Shown here: piece by piece, positions 1-8,785 of the stretch
Position numbering within the stretch: the first letter of the stretch is position 1
Layout: the number at the start of each line of letters is the position of its first letter
DNA from: Actinomycetes bacterium
GTDB lineage: Bacteria > Actinomycetota > Actinomycetes > Propionibacteriales > Propionibacteriaceae
Direction: 5' to 3'
NCBI GenBank assembly: GCA_023443125.1
Contig: JAEZVO010000079.1
Location: 1 to 59,379 of the forward strand
DNA length: 59,379 bases
The notes under the pieces: model-generated
Databases searched by the model: none
Seen by the model: only the letters and a program-made list of their open reading frames with translations
What the model was told of the DNA's origin: nothing
Position numbers and translations under genes: made by a program

Positions 1-75
1 TTCCACTACGGGGGGGGGTCCTTATTTGTCGGCGCCGCCTTCGCATTGCCAGACCCCAATCTCAAGGAATCAAGT

Positions 76-375
76 TCACCAGCTCGCCTTCACTACGCCT
101 GGCAGCTCGCCAGCATGCGCCAACTGACGAACGCGCACGCGCGAAACACCAAAGCGACGGAGGTGGCCGCGCGGACGACCGTCGACGACATCGCGATTGC
201 GCAACCTCACCGGCGAGGCATCCCGCGGCAGCTTCTGCAGTGCTCGGACAGCGGCCTCAACCTCCTGTGGAGTTCCCCGTCGGATGACCTCTTTCAACCC
301 AGCGCGTCGCTCGGCATAGCGCGCGACGATCACCTCGCGTCGTCGCTGCGCCGCAATCTTCGACTTCTTCGCCAT
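76..375 (-). CDS. rpsN: 30S ribosomal protein S14, zinc-independent paralogue
   Basis: Small-subunit protein of the 16S rRNA 3' domain. The 99-residue product begins MAKKSKIAAQRRREVIVARY and ends GELPGVVKASW, the long S14 form. It has no CxxC pair, so it is the C-minus (zinc-free) type, expected to replace a zinc-binding S14 during zinc starvation. I chose the ATG at 375 because its A is also the last base of the rpmG stop (TGATG overlap), which implies translational coupling. It is the last gene of rpmB-rpmG-rpsN, which is read away from the Zur box at 797. Confidence 0.95.
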   Translation of the reverse strand: MAKKSKIAAQRRREVIVARYAERRAGLKEVIRRGTPQEVEAAVRALQKLPRDASPVRLRNRDVVDGRPRGHLRRFGVSRVRVRQLAHAGELPGVVKASW

Positions 376-542
376 CAACGAATCTCCTTGAACTCCACGT
401 GCTGACGGACGATCGGATCGTACTTGCGCACGATCAAACGCTCCGGGGTATTGCGACGGTTCTTGCGCGTCACGTAGCGGTAGCCGGTGCCGGCCGTCGA
501 TTGCAGCGTGACCTTGGGCCGCAGATCGGTCTTCTTCGCCAT
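375..542 (-). CDS. rpmG: 50S ribosomal protein L33, zinc-independent paralogue
   Basis: A 55-residue protein read directly from the sequence. It starts MAKKTDLRPKVTLQSTAGTG and ends HVEFKEIR, a standard L33. The CxxC zinc motifs of the C-plus type are absent. It overlaps both neighbours by one base: the rpmB stop TGA runs into its ATG at 542, and its own TGA runs into the rpsN ATG at 375. This spacing and the shared zinc-free character indicate one zinc-responsive transcript. Confidence 0.95.
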   Translation of the reverse strand: MAKKTDLRPKVTLQSTAGTGYRYVTRKNRRNTPERLIVRKYDPIVRQHVEFKEIR

Positions 543-778
543 CAAAGCCTCACTCCCTTCCCGCGGAGCTCCCGCACCACAGCTTCAATGCCTCGCTGGT
601 CAATCGTCTTGATCCCGCGAGCGGACAGGTCGAGCGTGATCGCGCGCCCGAGCGAGGGCACGTAGTACTTCTTGCGCTGCATATTGACGTCGAAGCGACG
701 CCGCGTGCGGCGATGGCTATGGCTGACGTTGTTGCCGAAACCCGGCGTGCGCTCGGTGACCGCGCATTTGCGTGACAT
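542..778 (-). CDS. rpmB: 50S ribosomal protein L28, zinc-independent paralogue
   Basis: A 78-residue L28. The N-terminus MSRKCAVTERTPGFGNNVSH and the TIDQRGIEAVVRELRGKG tail are diagnostic. Only one cysteine (Cys5) remains, so it cannot form the four-cysteine zinc site of C-plus L28. The ATG at 778 has a GGAGG ribosome-binding site at about 784-789. It is the first gene of rpmB-rpmG-rpsN and lies 18 bases from the Zur box, so repression by zinc-loaded Zur is expected from known actinobacterial regulation. Confidence 0.95.
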   Translation of the reverse strand: MSRKCAVTERTPGFGNNVSHSHRRTRRRFDVNMQRKKYYVPSLGRAITLDLSARGIKTIDQRGIEAVVRELRGKGVRL

Positions 779-796
779 CAATACCTCCGTAATACT

Positions 797-811
797 TGAG
801 AATGATTCTCA
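797..811. promoter_or_regulatory. Zur box in a divergent promoter region
   Basis: TGAGAATGATTCTCA has perfect 7-bp inverted arms around a single central G. This matches the TGAnAATGATTnTCA form of actinobacterial Zur operators. It lies between rpmB (start 778) and rpmE2 (start 841), so one site can control both directions. The genes on both sides are zinc-free ribosomal paralogues plus a COG0523-like protein, the classic Zur regulon, which supports Zur over Fur. Confidence 0.88.
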
Positions 812-840
812 TTACTAGCACACGGATCAAGAGGAGAGCA

Positions 841-1080
841 ATGCAACGTGACATTCATCCCCACTACCAGCACGTCGTGTTCCGCGACCGTTCTACCGGT
901 TACATGTTCCTGACCCGCTCCACGGCCACATCCCCAGAGAGCGTCGAGTTTGCAGGTACGACGTACCCCGTCATCAACACCGACATCACGTCGTACAGCC
1001 ACCCGTTCTGGACAGGTACGGCCCGCGAGATCGACACCGAAGGTCGCGTGCAGCGCTTTCGTCGCCGCTACGGGAAGTGA
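841..1080 (+). CDS. rpmE2: 50S ribosomal protein L31 type B (zinc-independent)
   Basis: A 79-residue type B L31, starting MQRDIHPHYQHVVFRDRSTG and ending GRVQRFRRRYGK. It has no cysteines, so it is the zinc-free form that replaces L31 and frees zinc from ribosomes. The ATG at 841 has GAGGAGAG just upstream; the in-frame codons from 796 lie inside the Zur box region and are not used. Its stop overlaps the next start (TGATG at 1078-1082), coupling it to the COG0523-like gene. Confidence 0.95.
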   Translation: MQRDIHPHYQHVVFRDRSTGYMFLTRSTATSPESVEFAGTTYPVINTDITSYSHPFWTGTAREIDTEGRVQRFRRRYGK

Positions 1081-2198
1081 TGTTGGTGGAACGAGTACCT
1101 GCTTTCCTCGTGACAGGGTTCGACCGTCCCCCGATGGAGGCTGCAGTCCTCGGGCTGGCCTGGGACCTCCCCTCCCCCGTCACCGTCACGCACACCGTCA
1201 ACACAAAGGAACAGTTGCTGACACGCGTCGTGAGCGACATCACCGGCGTCATCGAGCAGGAGATCATCCACCTCGACCACGCCTGCGTGCACTGCGCGAT
1301 CCGCGAGGACATCGTCCCGACGCTCGCCCGCCTCGCCCGCAGTGGCAGGTGGGAGTCGATCGTCGCGTGCCTACCTGCTGCAGCCGACGCGCGTCAGGTC
1401 TGCCGCCTGATCGGGCGTGACCCACAGCGCGCTCCACTGCTGCGCATCGCCGGCGTCATTGCTGCGTTCGATGGCGACGACCTCGAGTTCGACCTCACCG
1501 GTGACGACCTCCTCGCCGACCGCGAACTCGGCGTCTTTGAACACGATTCGCGGGGCATCGCGGAGGTGAGTTCGCAGCTTATCGAGTACGCCGACCTGGT
1601 AATGGTGCGCAACCCGGAAGACACCGACGACACGTCCCGCGAATCGCTGGCTGAGGGGCTCGCGATGGCCCGCTCGCTCGCCCGTCCCGGCGCGATGGTG
1701 GTTACCGATTGGCCGGGCTTCAACGGCTCGCAGCTCATGGAGGGCATCCACGATCATGCCTGCGCCGAAGACTGGGTGGCCGACGTTCCAGCCCACCACC
1801 CCGCACCCGACGACGCCGTCTGGCGTCTCGAGCTGCGCTCCAAACGCCCACTTCACCCAGAGCGCATGGTGGAACGCATCGAGGACCTCGGTTCCGGCAC
1901 GTTCCGCAGCCGCGGCTGCTTCTGGGTACCCACCCGACCCAACTGGCTCTGCGCCTGGGACGGCGCCGGCGGCCAGCTCTCGATCGGGCTCGGCTCACGC
2001 TGGAATCCCGACGACTCCCCGGTGACGCACATCGTCGTCACCGGGCTCAAAGCCCACGGCGATCCCCGCCAGCGCATCCGCGACGCCTTCGAAGCCTGCT
2101 TGCTCACCGACGACGAGATCACCGAACGCGGGCATGCCTGGGAGGTCTGGGACGACGGACTTGAGCCCTGGTTGGGCGAGATCCATCAGGCCGCTTGA
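1080..2198 (+). CDS. COG0523/CobW-like zinc-homeostasis protein with a degenerate P-loop
   Basis: A 372-residue protein with CobW/COG0523 architecture: an N-terminal alpha/beta domain and a C-terminal domain with RSRGCFWVPTRP around residues 275-290. The metal motif of the family (CxCC followed by REDIVPTL) appears here as HACVHC, with Cys69, His71 and Cys72, followed by AIREDIVPTLARLA. The Walker A GxxxxGKT that should follow FLVTGF near residue 13 is missing (FDRPPMEA), so GTP binding is doubtful. A GTG at 1077 is an alternative start. Coupled to rpmE2 behind the Zur box, it probably acts in zinc delivery or sensing rather than cobalamin synthesis. Family call firm, mechanism uncertain. Confidence 0.85.
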   Translation: MLVERVPAFLVTGFDRPPMEAAVLGLAWDLPSPVTVTHTVNTKEQLLTRVVSDITGVIEQEIIHLDHACVHCAIREDIVPTLARLARSGRWESIVACLPAAADARQVCRLIGRDPQRAPLLRIAGVIAAFDGDDLEFDLTGDDLLADRELGVFEHDSRGIAEVSSQLIEYADLVMVRNPEDTDDTSRESLAEGLAMARSLARPGAMVVTDWPGFNGSQLMEGIHDHACAEDWVADVPAHHPAPDDAVWRLELRSKRPLHPERMVERIEDLGSGTFRSRGCFWVPTRPNWLCAWDGAGGQLSIGLGSRWNPDDSPVTHIVVTGLKAHGDPRQRIRDAFEACLLTDDEITERGHAWEVWDDGLEPWLGEIHQAA

Positions 2199-2239
2199 GC
2201 CCCTTTTCCGTTCGGTTCATGAGCAAACCCCGGAGCCCC

Positions 2240-3586
2240 TCAGCGCTTCGCCGTCGAGTTCCAAAGCTCGAGGAAGTCCTTGCCCCACCCGTATGGCTCT
2301 CGCTGCTTGGCCCCGCTGAGCGCGTTGTACGCACGCTCGGCCTTGCCGTCGGCAGCGCTCCAGAAGGTGAGATACTCATCGTAAGCCAACTGGATCTGGG
2401 CCCGACCTTCCCACTGATGCGCCCGGAGCACATCGACGATCCGCCGATAGCCCTCCTCAGACTTGAGGTCCGGGCCGTCAGACGGCGCCTGGAACTCGAT
2501 GTCGAAGGTGCGCTTCGCCGTGCCGCCCTTAGGGCCGTAGGCGCGCGTCTCAGTCATGCCGGCCTTGTGTGCGTCGACGACGATGGGTCCGGCGACGCGC
2601 CACAACTCCGGCCGCATCCCGAACTCATTTCCCGCATACCCAGGGGCGACCCGCACATTGAGCTCTGGGCGGCCCTTCCACTGCTCAGACGAAACCAACG
2701 CCACGACCTTGGCGAACGACTCGATATCCGGCACGTCGAGGGCGTAGGAACCGCGGAAGGCCGTGGACCTCAGGCGTGCACCCGTCGTCGCCACCTGCTC
2801 GGCCACCGCCGGCTCGTGAGGAAGCCCCTCACGAAGCTCAGACTCCTTGCCCTGCACCTGCCGCCCATCGGGGAACACGAGGCGCACCTCGTAGCCCTTG
2901 AGCGCAGTGGACTCCTTGCCGATCGCTTCGACGACGCTCATCGCCTGCGTGGAATCGCGCACCGTCACCGTCATCCTTCGCTGCGACACCGTGAACTCGC
3001 CAGTCTTCGACGACGCATGCGCAAGCACCCGTTCATAGGCGGCGAACTGCTCCGCCTGGTCCGGGTTTCCGGGGGCGAGCTCGATCGTCGAGCTCTCGCC
3101 CTCGATCCTCAAGGTCGGGCGCTCACCGTCGACGACATCCCTTTCGATGAGATCGTGCATCACGGCGATGGCGAACGCCTCGTCGGAGAGCGTGACCCGT
3201 GCTGTGAAATTGGTGATCGAGCCCAGCGCGACGGGGGCGTCCTCCAGCCAGCGGATCCACCGTAGGTCAGGCGGCCCGGGCTGCGGGCCATGATGGTCGT
3301 GCTCGTACTCCATCGGTACCTTCCACGGCCTGCTCACGATCATCGCCTCCGGCTCGGTGTCGCGACCGGCATCATTCACAAGTGAGAACAGCGTCTTGCC
3401 AAGCCCCTCGAGGTCGTCACACTGCGAATCAATCCTGATGGTCCACGGTTCGGTGTCGTGCTCAAACTGCTCGACGCATTCCGTTTCCCCGATCCGCTTG
3501 AGCGCCTCGGCTGGATCGAGCGACGAGTCCCCCGGCAGGCACCCTGCAAGTAGTAGTACCGATCCGATCGCCCACACTCGTCGCAT
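2240..3586 (-). CDS. Uncharacterised lipoprotein
   Basis: A 448-residue protein with a type II signal peptide: MRRVWAIGSVLLLAGC places the lipidated cysteine at residue 16. The rest is hydrophilic, with no membrane segment or catalytic motif I recognise. Stretches such as LNVRVAPGYAGNEFGMRPELWR look like a repeated alpha/beta surface domain. It converges on the COG0523-like gene and lies upstream of nothing obvious. The ATG at 3586 has no Shine-Dalgarno but follows a TATACT -10 box by exactly 7 nt, so it is probably leaderless. Function unknown. Confidence 0.8.
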   Translation of the reverse strand: MRRVWAIGSVLLLAGCLPGDSSLDPAEALKRIGETECVEQFEHDTEPWTIRIDSQCDDLEGLGKTLFSLVNDAGRDTEPEAMIVSRPWKVPMEYEHDHHGPQPGPPDLRWIRWLEDAPVALGSITNFTARVTLSDEAFAIAVMHDLIERDVVDGERPTLRIEGESSTIELAPGNPDQAEQFAAYERVLAHASSKTGEFTVSQRRMTVTVRDSTQAMSVVEAIGKESTALKGYEVRLVFPDGRQVQGKESELREGLPHEPAVAEQVATTGARLRSTAFRGSYALDVPDIESFAKVVALVSSEQWKGRPELNVRVAPGYAGNEFGMRPELWRVAGPIVVDAHKAGMTETRAYGPKGGTAKRTFDIEFQAPSDGPDLKSEEGYRRIVDVLRAHQWEGRAQIQLAYDEYLTFWSAADGKAERAYNALSGAKQREPYGWGKDFLELWNSTAKR

Positions 3587-3593
3587 GCGCAGA

Positions 3594-3599
3594 AGTATA
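3594..3599 (-). promoter_or_regulatory. -10 box for leaderless lipoprotein gene
   Basis: TATACT on the minus strand, 7 nt before the ATG at 3586. There is no purine-rich ribosome-binding site, so the transcript likely begins at the start codon. Confidence 0.6.
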
Positions 3600-3618
3600 A
3601 AGGCCAGTAGGCTCAGCC

Positions 3619-4656
3619 TCAGACGAGCACCGCGGTACCCGGACCCTCACCATCGGTGATTTCACCCAGCACCCAGGAGCTGATGCCACGCCGTTCAAGC
3701 AGCGCGAGTGCACCGTCGACGGACTCCGCGGGCAGGATGGCGGCCATGCCCACACCCATGTTCAAGGTGGCGTCGACGTCGGCCTGCGTGAGCCCGCCCA
3801 CCTGCTGCACGAGCTGGAAGATAGGCGCGGGTGTCCACGACGAGCGCTGCAGCCGCGCGCTCAGCCCGTCGGGGATCACGCGCGCGAGGTTGGCTTCGAG
3901 CCCGCCGCCGGTGATGTGCGAGAACGCGTGCGTCTCCACCTCGTCGATGAGCGCCAGCACGTCGAGGGCGTACACCTTCGTCGGCTCCAGCAGCTCCTCA
4001 CCCAGCGTGCGCCCGAGCTCGTCGACGTGGCGGTCGAGCCGCCAGCCCGCCTCCTGCAGCAGCACGTGCCGCACGAGCGAGTAGCCGTTGGAATGCAGGC
4101 CCGACGAGGCCATCGCGACGACGACGTCGCCCGCCTGCACCCGCTCGGGGCCGAGAATCTTGGCACGCTCCACCACGCCCGTCGTTGCGCCGGCGACGTC
4201 GTACTCGTCGGGGCCCAGCAAGCCAGGGTGCTCCGCAGTTTCACCACCGACGAGCGAGCACCCGGCTGCGACGCAGGCGTCGGCAATGCCACCGACGATG
4301 GCTGCGATGCGCTCGGGAACCACCTTGCCGCACGCGATGTAGTCGGTGACGAACAGCGGCTCGGCGCCGGTGACGACGAGGTCGTCGACGAGCATGCCGA
4401 TGAGGTCAAAACCGATCGTGTCGTGCTTGTCGAGAGCCTGCGCGATGGCCACCTTGGTGCCCACACCGTCGGTGGAGCTCACCAGCACGGGTTGTTCCAT
4501 GGCCTTCAGTGCGCTGGCGTCGAAGAACCCGGCGAATCCGCCCAGCCCGCCCAGCACCTCGGGGCGGCGGCTGCGTGCCACCGATGCTTTCATCAGCTCG
4601 ACGGCGCGGTCACCCGCCTCAATGTCGACGCCCGCCCGCGCATACGCGTTGCTCAC
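3619..4656 (-). CDS. purM: Phosphoribosylformylglycinamidine cyclo-ligase (AIR synthetase)
   Basis: Catalyses ATP-dependent closure of FGAM to AIR, step 5 of purine synthesis. The 345-residue product has the usual PurM length. Visible motifs are STDGVGTKVAIA, FDLIGMLVDDLVVTGAEPLF, SLVGGETAEHPG and HITGGGLEANLAR. I chose the GTG at 4656: it overlaps the purF stop (GTGA) and has GAGGAGGAG upstream, whereas the longer in-frame extension has no homology. It forms a two-gene operon with purF. Confidence 0.96.
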   Translation of the reverse strand: MSNAYARAGVDIEAGDRAVELMKASVARSRRPEVLGGLGGFAGFFDASALKAMEQPVLVSSTDGVGTKVAIAQALDKHDTIGFDLIGMLVDDLVVTGAEPLFVTDYIACGKVVPERIAAIVGGIADACVAAGCSLVGGETAEHPGLLGPDEYDVAGATTGVVERAKILGPERVQAGDVVVAMASSGLHSNGYSLVRHVLLQEAGWRLDRHVDELGRTLGEELLEPTKVYALDVLALIDEVETHAFSHITGGGLEANLARVIPDGLSARLQRSSWTPAPIFQLVQQVGGLTQADVDATLNMGVGMAAILPAESVDGALALLERRGISSWVLGEITDGEGPGTAVLV

Positions 4657-6131
4657 AGCTCCTCCTCGTTCGTGATGCCGAGCAGCTTGCCCTGCTCTGT
4701 AGGAATACTGATGGGATAGTGGCCGTCGAAACAGGCCCGGCACAACTGTGACGCCGGCACCGTCGTGGCCTCGGTCATAGCGTCCAACGAAACATACCCG
4801 AGCGAGTCGGCCCCAATGGAACGGCAGATGTCATCGACGGTGAGCCCGGGCGCGATGAGCTCAGCGCGCGTGGCGAAGTCGATGCCGTAGAAACACGGCC
4901 ACAACACCGGCGGCGACGAGATGCGCACGTGCACCTCGCTAGCACCGGCCTCGCGCAACATCCGAACGAGGGCGCGTTGCGTGTTGCCGCGCACGATGGA
5001 GTCGTCCACTACCACGAGCCGCTTGCCCTCGATCACCGAGCGCAACGGGTTCAGTTTCAAGCGGATGCCGAGCTGCCGGATGGTGTCGGACGGTTGGATG
5101 AAGGTGCGTCCGACGTACGCGTTCTTCACCAGGCCGTGCCCGAACTCGATGCCCGACTCCAACGCGTAGCCGATGGCCGACGGCGTGCCGGAATCAGGCG
5201 TGGGGATTACCAGGTCGGCATCGACGGGGTGCTCGCGCGCGAGCCGCCTGCCGATCTCGACGCGCGTGTCGTACACGCCGCGCCCAGAAATCGTCGTATC
5301 CGGGCGCGCCAGGTACACGTACTCGAAAATGCAGCCCTTCGGCTGTGGCTCGGCGAACCGCTGGGTACGCAGCCCGGCAGCGTCAATCGCGACGAACTCC
5401 CCCGGCTCGATTTCCCGGATGAACGACGCGCCGACGATGTCCAGTGCCGCCGTCTCGCTCGCTACCACCCAGCCGGTGCGTAACCGGCCGAGCACGAGCG
5501 GGCGCACACCTTGCGGGTCGCGCGCGGCGTACAGCGTCGTCGGGGTCATGAACACCAGCGAGAATGCGCCCTTGAGGCGCGGCAGCACTTCGAGGGTGAT
5601 GTCTTCGAGAGGCCGATCCCCCATCGACACCATGAGCGCCGAGATGAGGGCCGTATCCGACGTCGAATCCATCGCGGCGTGCTTCGAGGCGACCTTCGCA
5701 TCCGGCGCGAGCTCACGCAGCCACGCCTCCAGCTCGTCGGTGTTGGTGAGATTGCCGTTGTGCGCGAGCGCCAGCCCGGTGCCATCGGGACGCGAGCGGA
5801 ACGTGGGCTGGGCGTTGTTCCACGTCGACGAACCGCCCGTCGAGTACCGGGTATGCCCGACGGCGATGCCGCCCGGCAGCGACTTCAGCGTCGATTCGTC
5901 AAAGACCTGCGCCACCAGCCCCATGTCTTTGAACACCATGATGCGCTCACCCGACGACACCGCCATGCCGGCGGATTCCTGGCCGCGGTGCTGCAGGGCG
6001 AACAGGCCGAAATAGGTGAGCTGGGCGACGTCCTCGTCGGGCGCCCAGACGCCGAACACACCGCACTCGTCGCGAGGTGGGGTGTCGGTGGGGTCGGGCT
6101 CATGGGTGAGTTTGCCGTCGGGTTGGAGCAC
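4653..6131 (-). CDS. purF: Amidophosphoribosyltransferase
   Basis: The first committed step of purine synthesis: PRPP plus glutamine gives phosphoribosylamine. The N-terminal Ntn glutaminase begins at Cys23 (DECGVFGVWAP) after a short propeptide expected to be cleaved. The PRPP loop is VVVDDSIVRGNT. C-terminal LCRACFDG and the upstream CIFEYVYLARPD carry cysteines of the Fe-S type enzyme. The start is the GTG at 6131 (492 residues): it lies 6 nt after TACGAT with no Shine-Dalgarno, consistent with a leaderless mRNA. A GTG at 6197 is in frame but lies in the terminator region. Confidence 0.95.
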   Translation of the reverse strand: MLQPDGKLTHEPDPTDTPPRDECGVFGVWAPDEDVAQLTYFGLFALQHRGQESAGMAVSSGERIMVFKDMGLVAQVFDESTLKSLPGGIAVGHTRYSTGGSSTWNNAQPTFRSRPDGTGLALAHNGNLTNTDELEAWLRELAPDAKVASKHAAMDSTSDTALISALMVSMGDRPLEDITLEVLPRLKGAFSLVFMTPTTLYAARDPQGVRPLVLGRLRTGWVVASETAALDIVGASFIREIEPGEFVAIDAAGLRTQRFAEPQPKGCIFEYVYLARPDTTISGRGVYDTRVEIGRRLAREHPVDADLVIPTPDSGTPSAIGYALESGIEFGHGLVKNAYVGRTFIQPSDTIRQLGIRLKLNPLRSVIEGKRLVVVDDSIVRGNTQRALVRMLREAGASEVHVRISSPPVLWPCFYGIDFATRAELIAPGLTVDDICRSIGADSLGYVSLDAMTEATTVPASQLCRACFDGHYPISIPTEQGKLLGITNEEEL

Positions 6132-6137
6132 CCCCTC

Positions 6138-6143
6138 ATCGTA
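6138..6143 (-). promoter_or_regulatory. -10 box for leaderless purF
   Basis: TACGAT on the minus strand, 6 nt before the GTG at 6131. It decides the start against the longer frame. Confidence 0.55.
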
Positions 6144-6195
6144 TCCGTCTGCCGCAGACCGTGCATGACACGGCGCGGTGTACCTCCCGCAGAGC

Positions 6196-6244
6196 ACAAA
6201 AGGAGGCCGGGCCCATGCGGATTACGCACCTTAGCCCGGCCTCC
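6196..6244 (-). terminator. Rho-independent terminator of the mal operon
   Basis: Perfect 11-bp stem, GGAGGCCGGGC at 6202-6212 with GCCCGGCCTCC at 6234-6244 and a 21-nt loop. On the minus strand it is followed by TTTT. It lies 34 bases past the malG stop and separates this operon from purF. Confidence 0.8.
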
Positions 6245-6277
6245 CGTCCCTAGCCCATCACTAGCTTGGGAAACTCA

Positions 6278-7198
6278 TCATCCCTTCACACCGCCGGCGG
6301 TGAGCCCGCTCACGATGTACTTCTGCAGGAACATAAACAGCAGGATCACGGGGATGGCAGCGAGCACAGCGCCTGCCGCGAACAGCGACCACGGCGCGTT
6401 GCGCTCGTCGGAGGCCCACACGTACAGGCCGACGGCGAGCGTGTACTGCTCAGGACGTTGCAGCACCACGCGCGCAAGGATGAACTCGCCGTAGGTGCCG
6501 ACGAAGCTCAGCAGGCCGACCACCGCGAGGATGGGCGATACCAGCCGCATGATGATGCCCCAGAAAATCTGGGCGTGCGTGGCGCCGTCGATCTTCGCTG
6601 CCTCGTCGAGCTCCTTCGGGATGGTGTTGAAGAAGCCGTACATGAGGAAGGTGTTCGCCCCCAGCGCGCCGCCTAGATAGACGGCGATCAGCCCGAGATG
6701 CTGCCCGAGCCCTAGCGGTGGGTAGATCTCCTGGATGGTGAGCAGCAGCAGGAAGATGGCGACGAAGGCCAGCATCTGCGGGAACATCTGGATGATCAGC
6801 AGGAACGTGAGCCCGCCGTGGCGTCCCTTGAAGCGGAACCGACTGAACGCGTAGGCCGCGCACGCCGCCATGAGGACGGTAGCGATAGCTGTGACGCTCG
6901 ACACGAACAGTGAGTGCAGCGCCCACTTCGGGAAGTCCGTCTCCAACAATCGCTGGTAGTGCTCCCCGGTAAACGCCCGGAACAGGTTGTTCGAGCCAGT
7001 GAGCGTGCCCCTCGGGTTCACCGATGCAGACACGACGTACAGCAGCGGCAGGACGCAGTAGACGATGAACACGATGGCGAACAGGTGCTTCCAGCCCACT
7101 GACTTGCACCAACGCCACCACGCGCCCTTGACCTTGCGCTTCTTCGGTGCGGGCTGCGCGCCGGACGTTGGCTTAGAGGTTATCGATTGCGTACTCAT
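6278..7198 (-). CDS. malG: Maltose/maltodextrin ABC transporter permease MalG
   Basis: A 306-residue inner-membrane permease with six predicted membrane segments, the first near residues 38-60. The EAA loop that docks the ATPase is ELDEAAKIDGATHAQIFWG at about residue 195. The C-terminus, KYIVSGLTAGGVKG, is typical of MalG. The ATG at 7198 overlaps the malF stop (TGATG); a GTG one codon upstream is possible. It is the last gene of malE-malF-malG, which ends at the terminator at 6244. No MalK-type ATPase is encoded nearby. Confidence 0.93.
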   Translation of the reverse strand: MSTQSITSKPTSGAQPAPKKRKVKGAWWRWCKSVGWKHLFAIVFIVYCVLPLLYVVSASVNPRGTLTGSNNLFRAFTGEHYQRLLETDFPKWALHSLFVSSVTAIATVLMAACAAYAFSRFRFKGRHGGLTFLLIIQMFPQMLAFVAIFLLLLTIQEIYPPLGLGQHLGLIAVYLGGALGANTFLMYGFFNTIPKELDEAAKIDGATHAQIFWGIIMRLVSPILAVVGLLSFVGTYGEFILARVVLQRPEQYTLAVGLYVWASDERNAPWSLFAAGAVLAAIPVILLFMFLQKYIVSGLTAGGVKG

Positions 7199-8763
7199 CA
7201 CATGATCTCCTCAAGCTTGCGGGTTTGACGGAAGCCGAGCCAGGCGATGATGCCCACCACCACGAAGATGATGATCGACAGCGCGCTGGCCACGCCGTAT
7301 TGCTTCTCGCCCTCGAATGAGATGGCGTACACCATCGAGATCAAGATGTCCGTTTCACCGACGTTGAACGGCGCCCCCGGATAGTTGGGGCCACCGCCGG
7401 TGAGCATGTAGATCAGCGAGAAGTTGTTGAAGTTAAACGCGAAGCTCGAAATCAACAACGGCGCCACGGAGACCATCAGCATCGGCAGCGTCACATTGAA
7501 GAACCGCTTGACCGGGCCCGCGCCGTCCATGATGCCCGCCTCGGTGAGCTCGCCTGGAATCGACTGGAGCGCACCGGTGCAGATCAGGAACATGTAGGGG
7601 AAGCCCAGCCACAGGTTCACCATGAGAATCGACAACTTCGCGAGGTTCCCGTCGCCGAGCCAATCGACGGACGCACCACCCAGGAGCGTCTGGTTGATAA
7701 ACCCAAACTGCCTATTCAACATGCCCTTCCACACCAGCGCGGCAAGGAAGCCGGGGAAGGCGTAGGGCAGGATGAACAGCGAACGGTAGATGACCCGCCC
7801 CTTCACCCGGGGATCGTTGAAGATCACAGCGATGAGCAAGCCCAGCGCGAACGTGGTGAACACCGAGAGGAACGCGAACGCGAACGTCCAGCCAAGCGAC
7901 CCGAGGAAGAACTTCGACACCTCGGGGTTGGTGAACAGGAACGTGAAGTTCTTCAACCCGACGTTCACCCGCCACCCCGGTTCGAGTTTCTGTCCCGTGT
8001 CAGAGACGTAGTTGCCCTTGGACGCGTCGGCCGTAAACACCTTGCCGTCGGTGTTGGTGAACGTGTCCTTGGCTTCGTCGTAGTGCAGCGACGGGGTGGC
8101 CTGCGTCGCCGTCGAGCCGTTACGGGTGCGCAGCGACCCTTCGTTGGCGTCGTCGCTGATGGGAACGCGCAGGCCCAGCACCTCGTCCTGGCGCTCGATG
8201 ATGTCTTGCGTCGACAGCGCGGTGGCGCCGTCGGCTTCCGTCACGCGGTCGCCTTCGACGGTGGCTCCCTCGAGCGGCTCCAGTGCCTGCTCTGCGGTGC
8301 CGAACATCGCGGCGCCGTCACGCACGATGGCAAACCCCAGCTCGCCATCACGCTCCATGACAGTGACGGGCAACTGCACGTCGCCCTCCACCTCGGAGGT
8401 GGCGAGGATTTGCTCGATGGCGTGTTGCTTGGTGTCGGAGTGCCCGTCGCCATAGTTCGTGAACGCAACGTAGCCCGTCATGCCCATGACGTAGACCTGG
8501 TAGATGATCAGAAAGATCAGGCCAGGGAACAGATACTTTGCGGGAATGGCCCGCTTGGAGAAGTAGATGACATCGGCAATCGCCAGCGAGGCGATGAGGA
8601 ACATGAGGATGCCCCAGCGCTGCTGACCGTAGCAGGCGAGAATCCCGTAGATGCCGAATGCGTTGACGAGCCCCATCAGCAGGAGCTTGACGTAGAAGCC
8701 CGGGCGCGAGAGATCCCGAGCATGTGAGAGGGGTGGGCGCTCCACCTTCGTTGCTGTGCTCAA
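7198..8763 (-). CDS. malF: Maltose/maltodextrin ABC transporter permease MalF
   Basis: A 521-residue permease. N-terminal membrane segments (about 25-115) are followed by an extracytoplasmic insertion of roughly 150-190 residues resembling the MalF P2 domain, then the conserved transmembrane core with the EAA loop ELTEAGIMDGAGPVKRFFNV. The reading starts at TTG 8763, with AAGGG about 9 nt upstream; no better start fits the first membrane segment. It follows malE after a stem-loop at 8786-8821 and is coupled to malG. Confidence 0.92.
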   Translation of the reverse strand: MSTATKVERPPLSHARDLSRPGFYVKLLLMGLVNAFGIYGILACYGQQRWGILMFLIASLAIADVIYFSKRAIPAKYLFPGLIFLIIYQVYVMGMTGYVAFTNYGDGHSDTKQHAIEQILATSEVEGDVQLPVTVMERDGELGFAIVRDGAAMFGTAEQALEPLEGATVEGDRVTEADGATALSTQDIIERQDEVLGLRVPISDDANEGSLRTRNGSTATQATPSLHYDEAKDTFTNTDGKVFTADASKGNYVSDTGQKLEPGWRVNVGLKNFTFLFTNPEVSKFFLGSLGWTFAFAFLSVFTTFALGLLIAVIFNDPRVKGRVIYRSLFILPYAFPGFLAALVWKGMLNRQFGFINQTLLGGASVDWLGDGNLAKLSILMVNLWLGFPYMFLICTGALQSIPGELTEAGIMDGAGPVKRFFNVTLPMLMVSVAPLLISSFAFNFNNFSLIYMLTGGGPNYPGAPFNVGETDILISMVYAISFEGEKQYGVASALSIIIFVVVGIIAWLGFRQTRKLEEIM

Positions 8764-8785
8764 CTTGCTGCCCTTCGATACTCAG

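Noticed and set aside
10..18. Run of nine G at the window start
   Set aside because: Could be a sequencing or contig-end artefact; no feature depends on it and nothing recognisable lies in bases 1-75.
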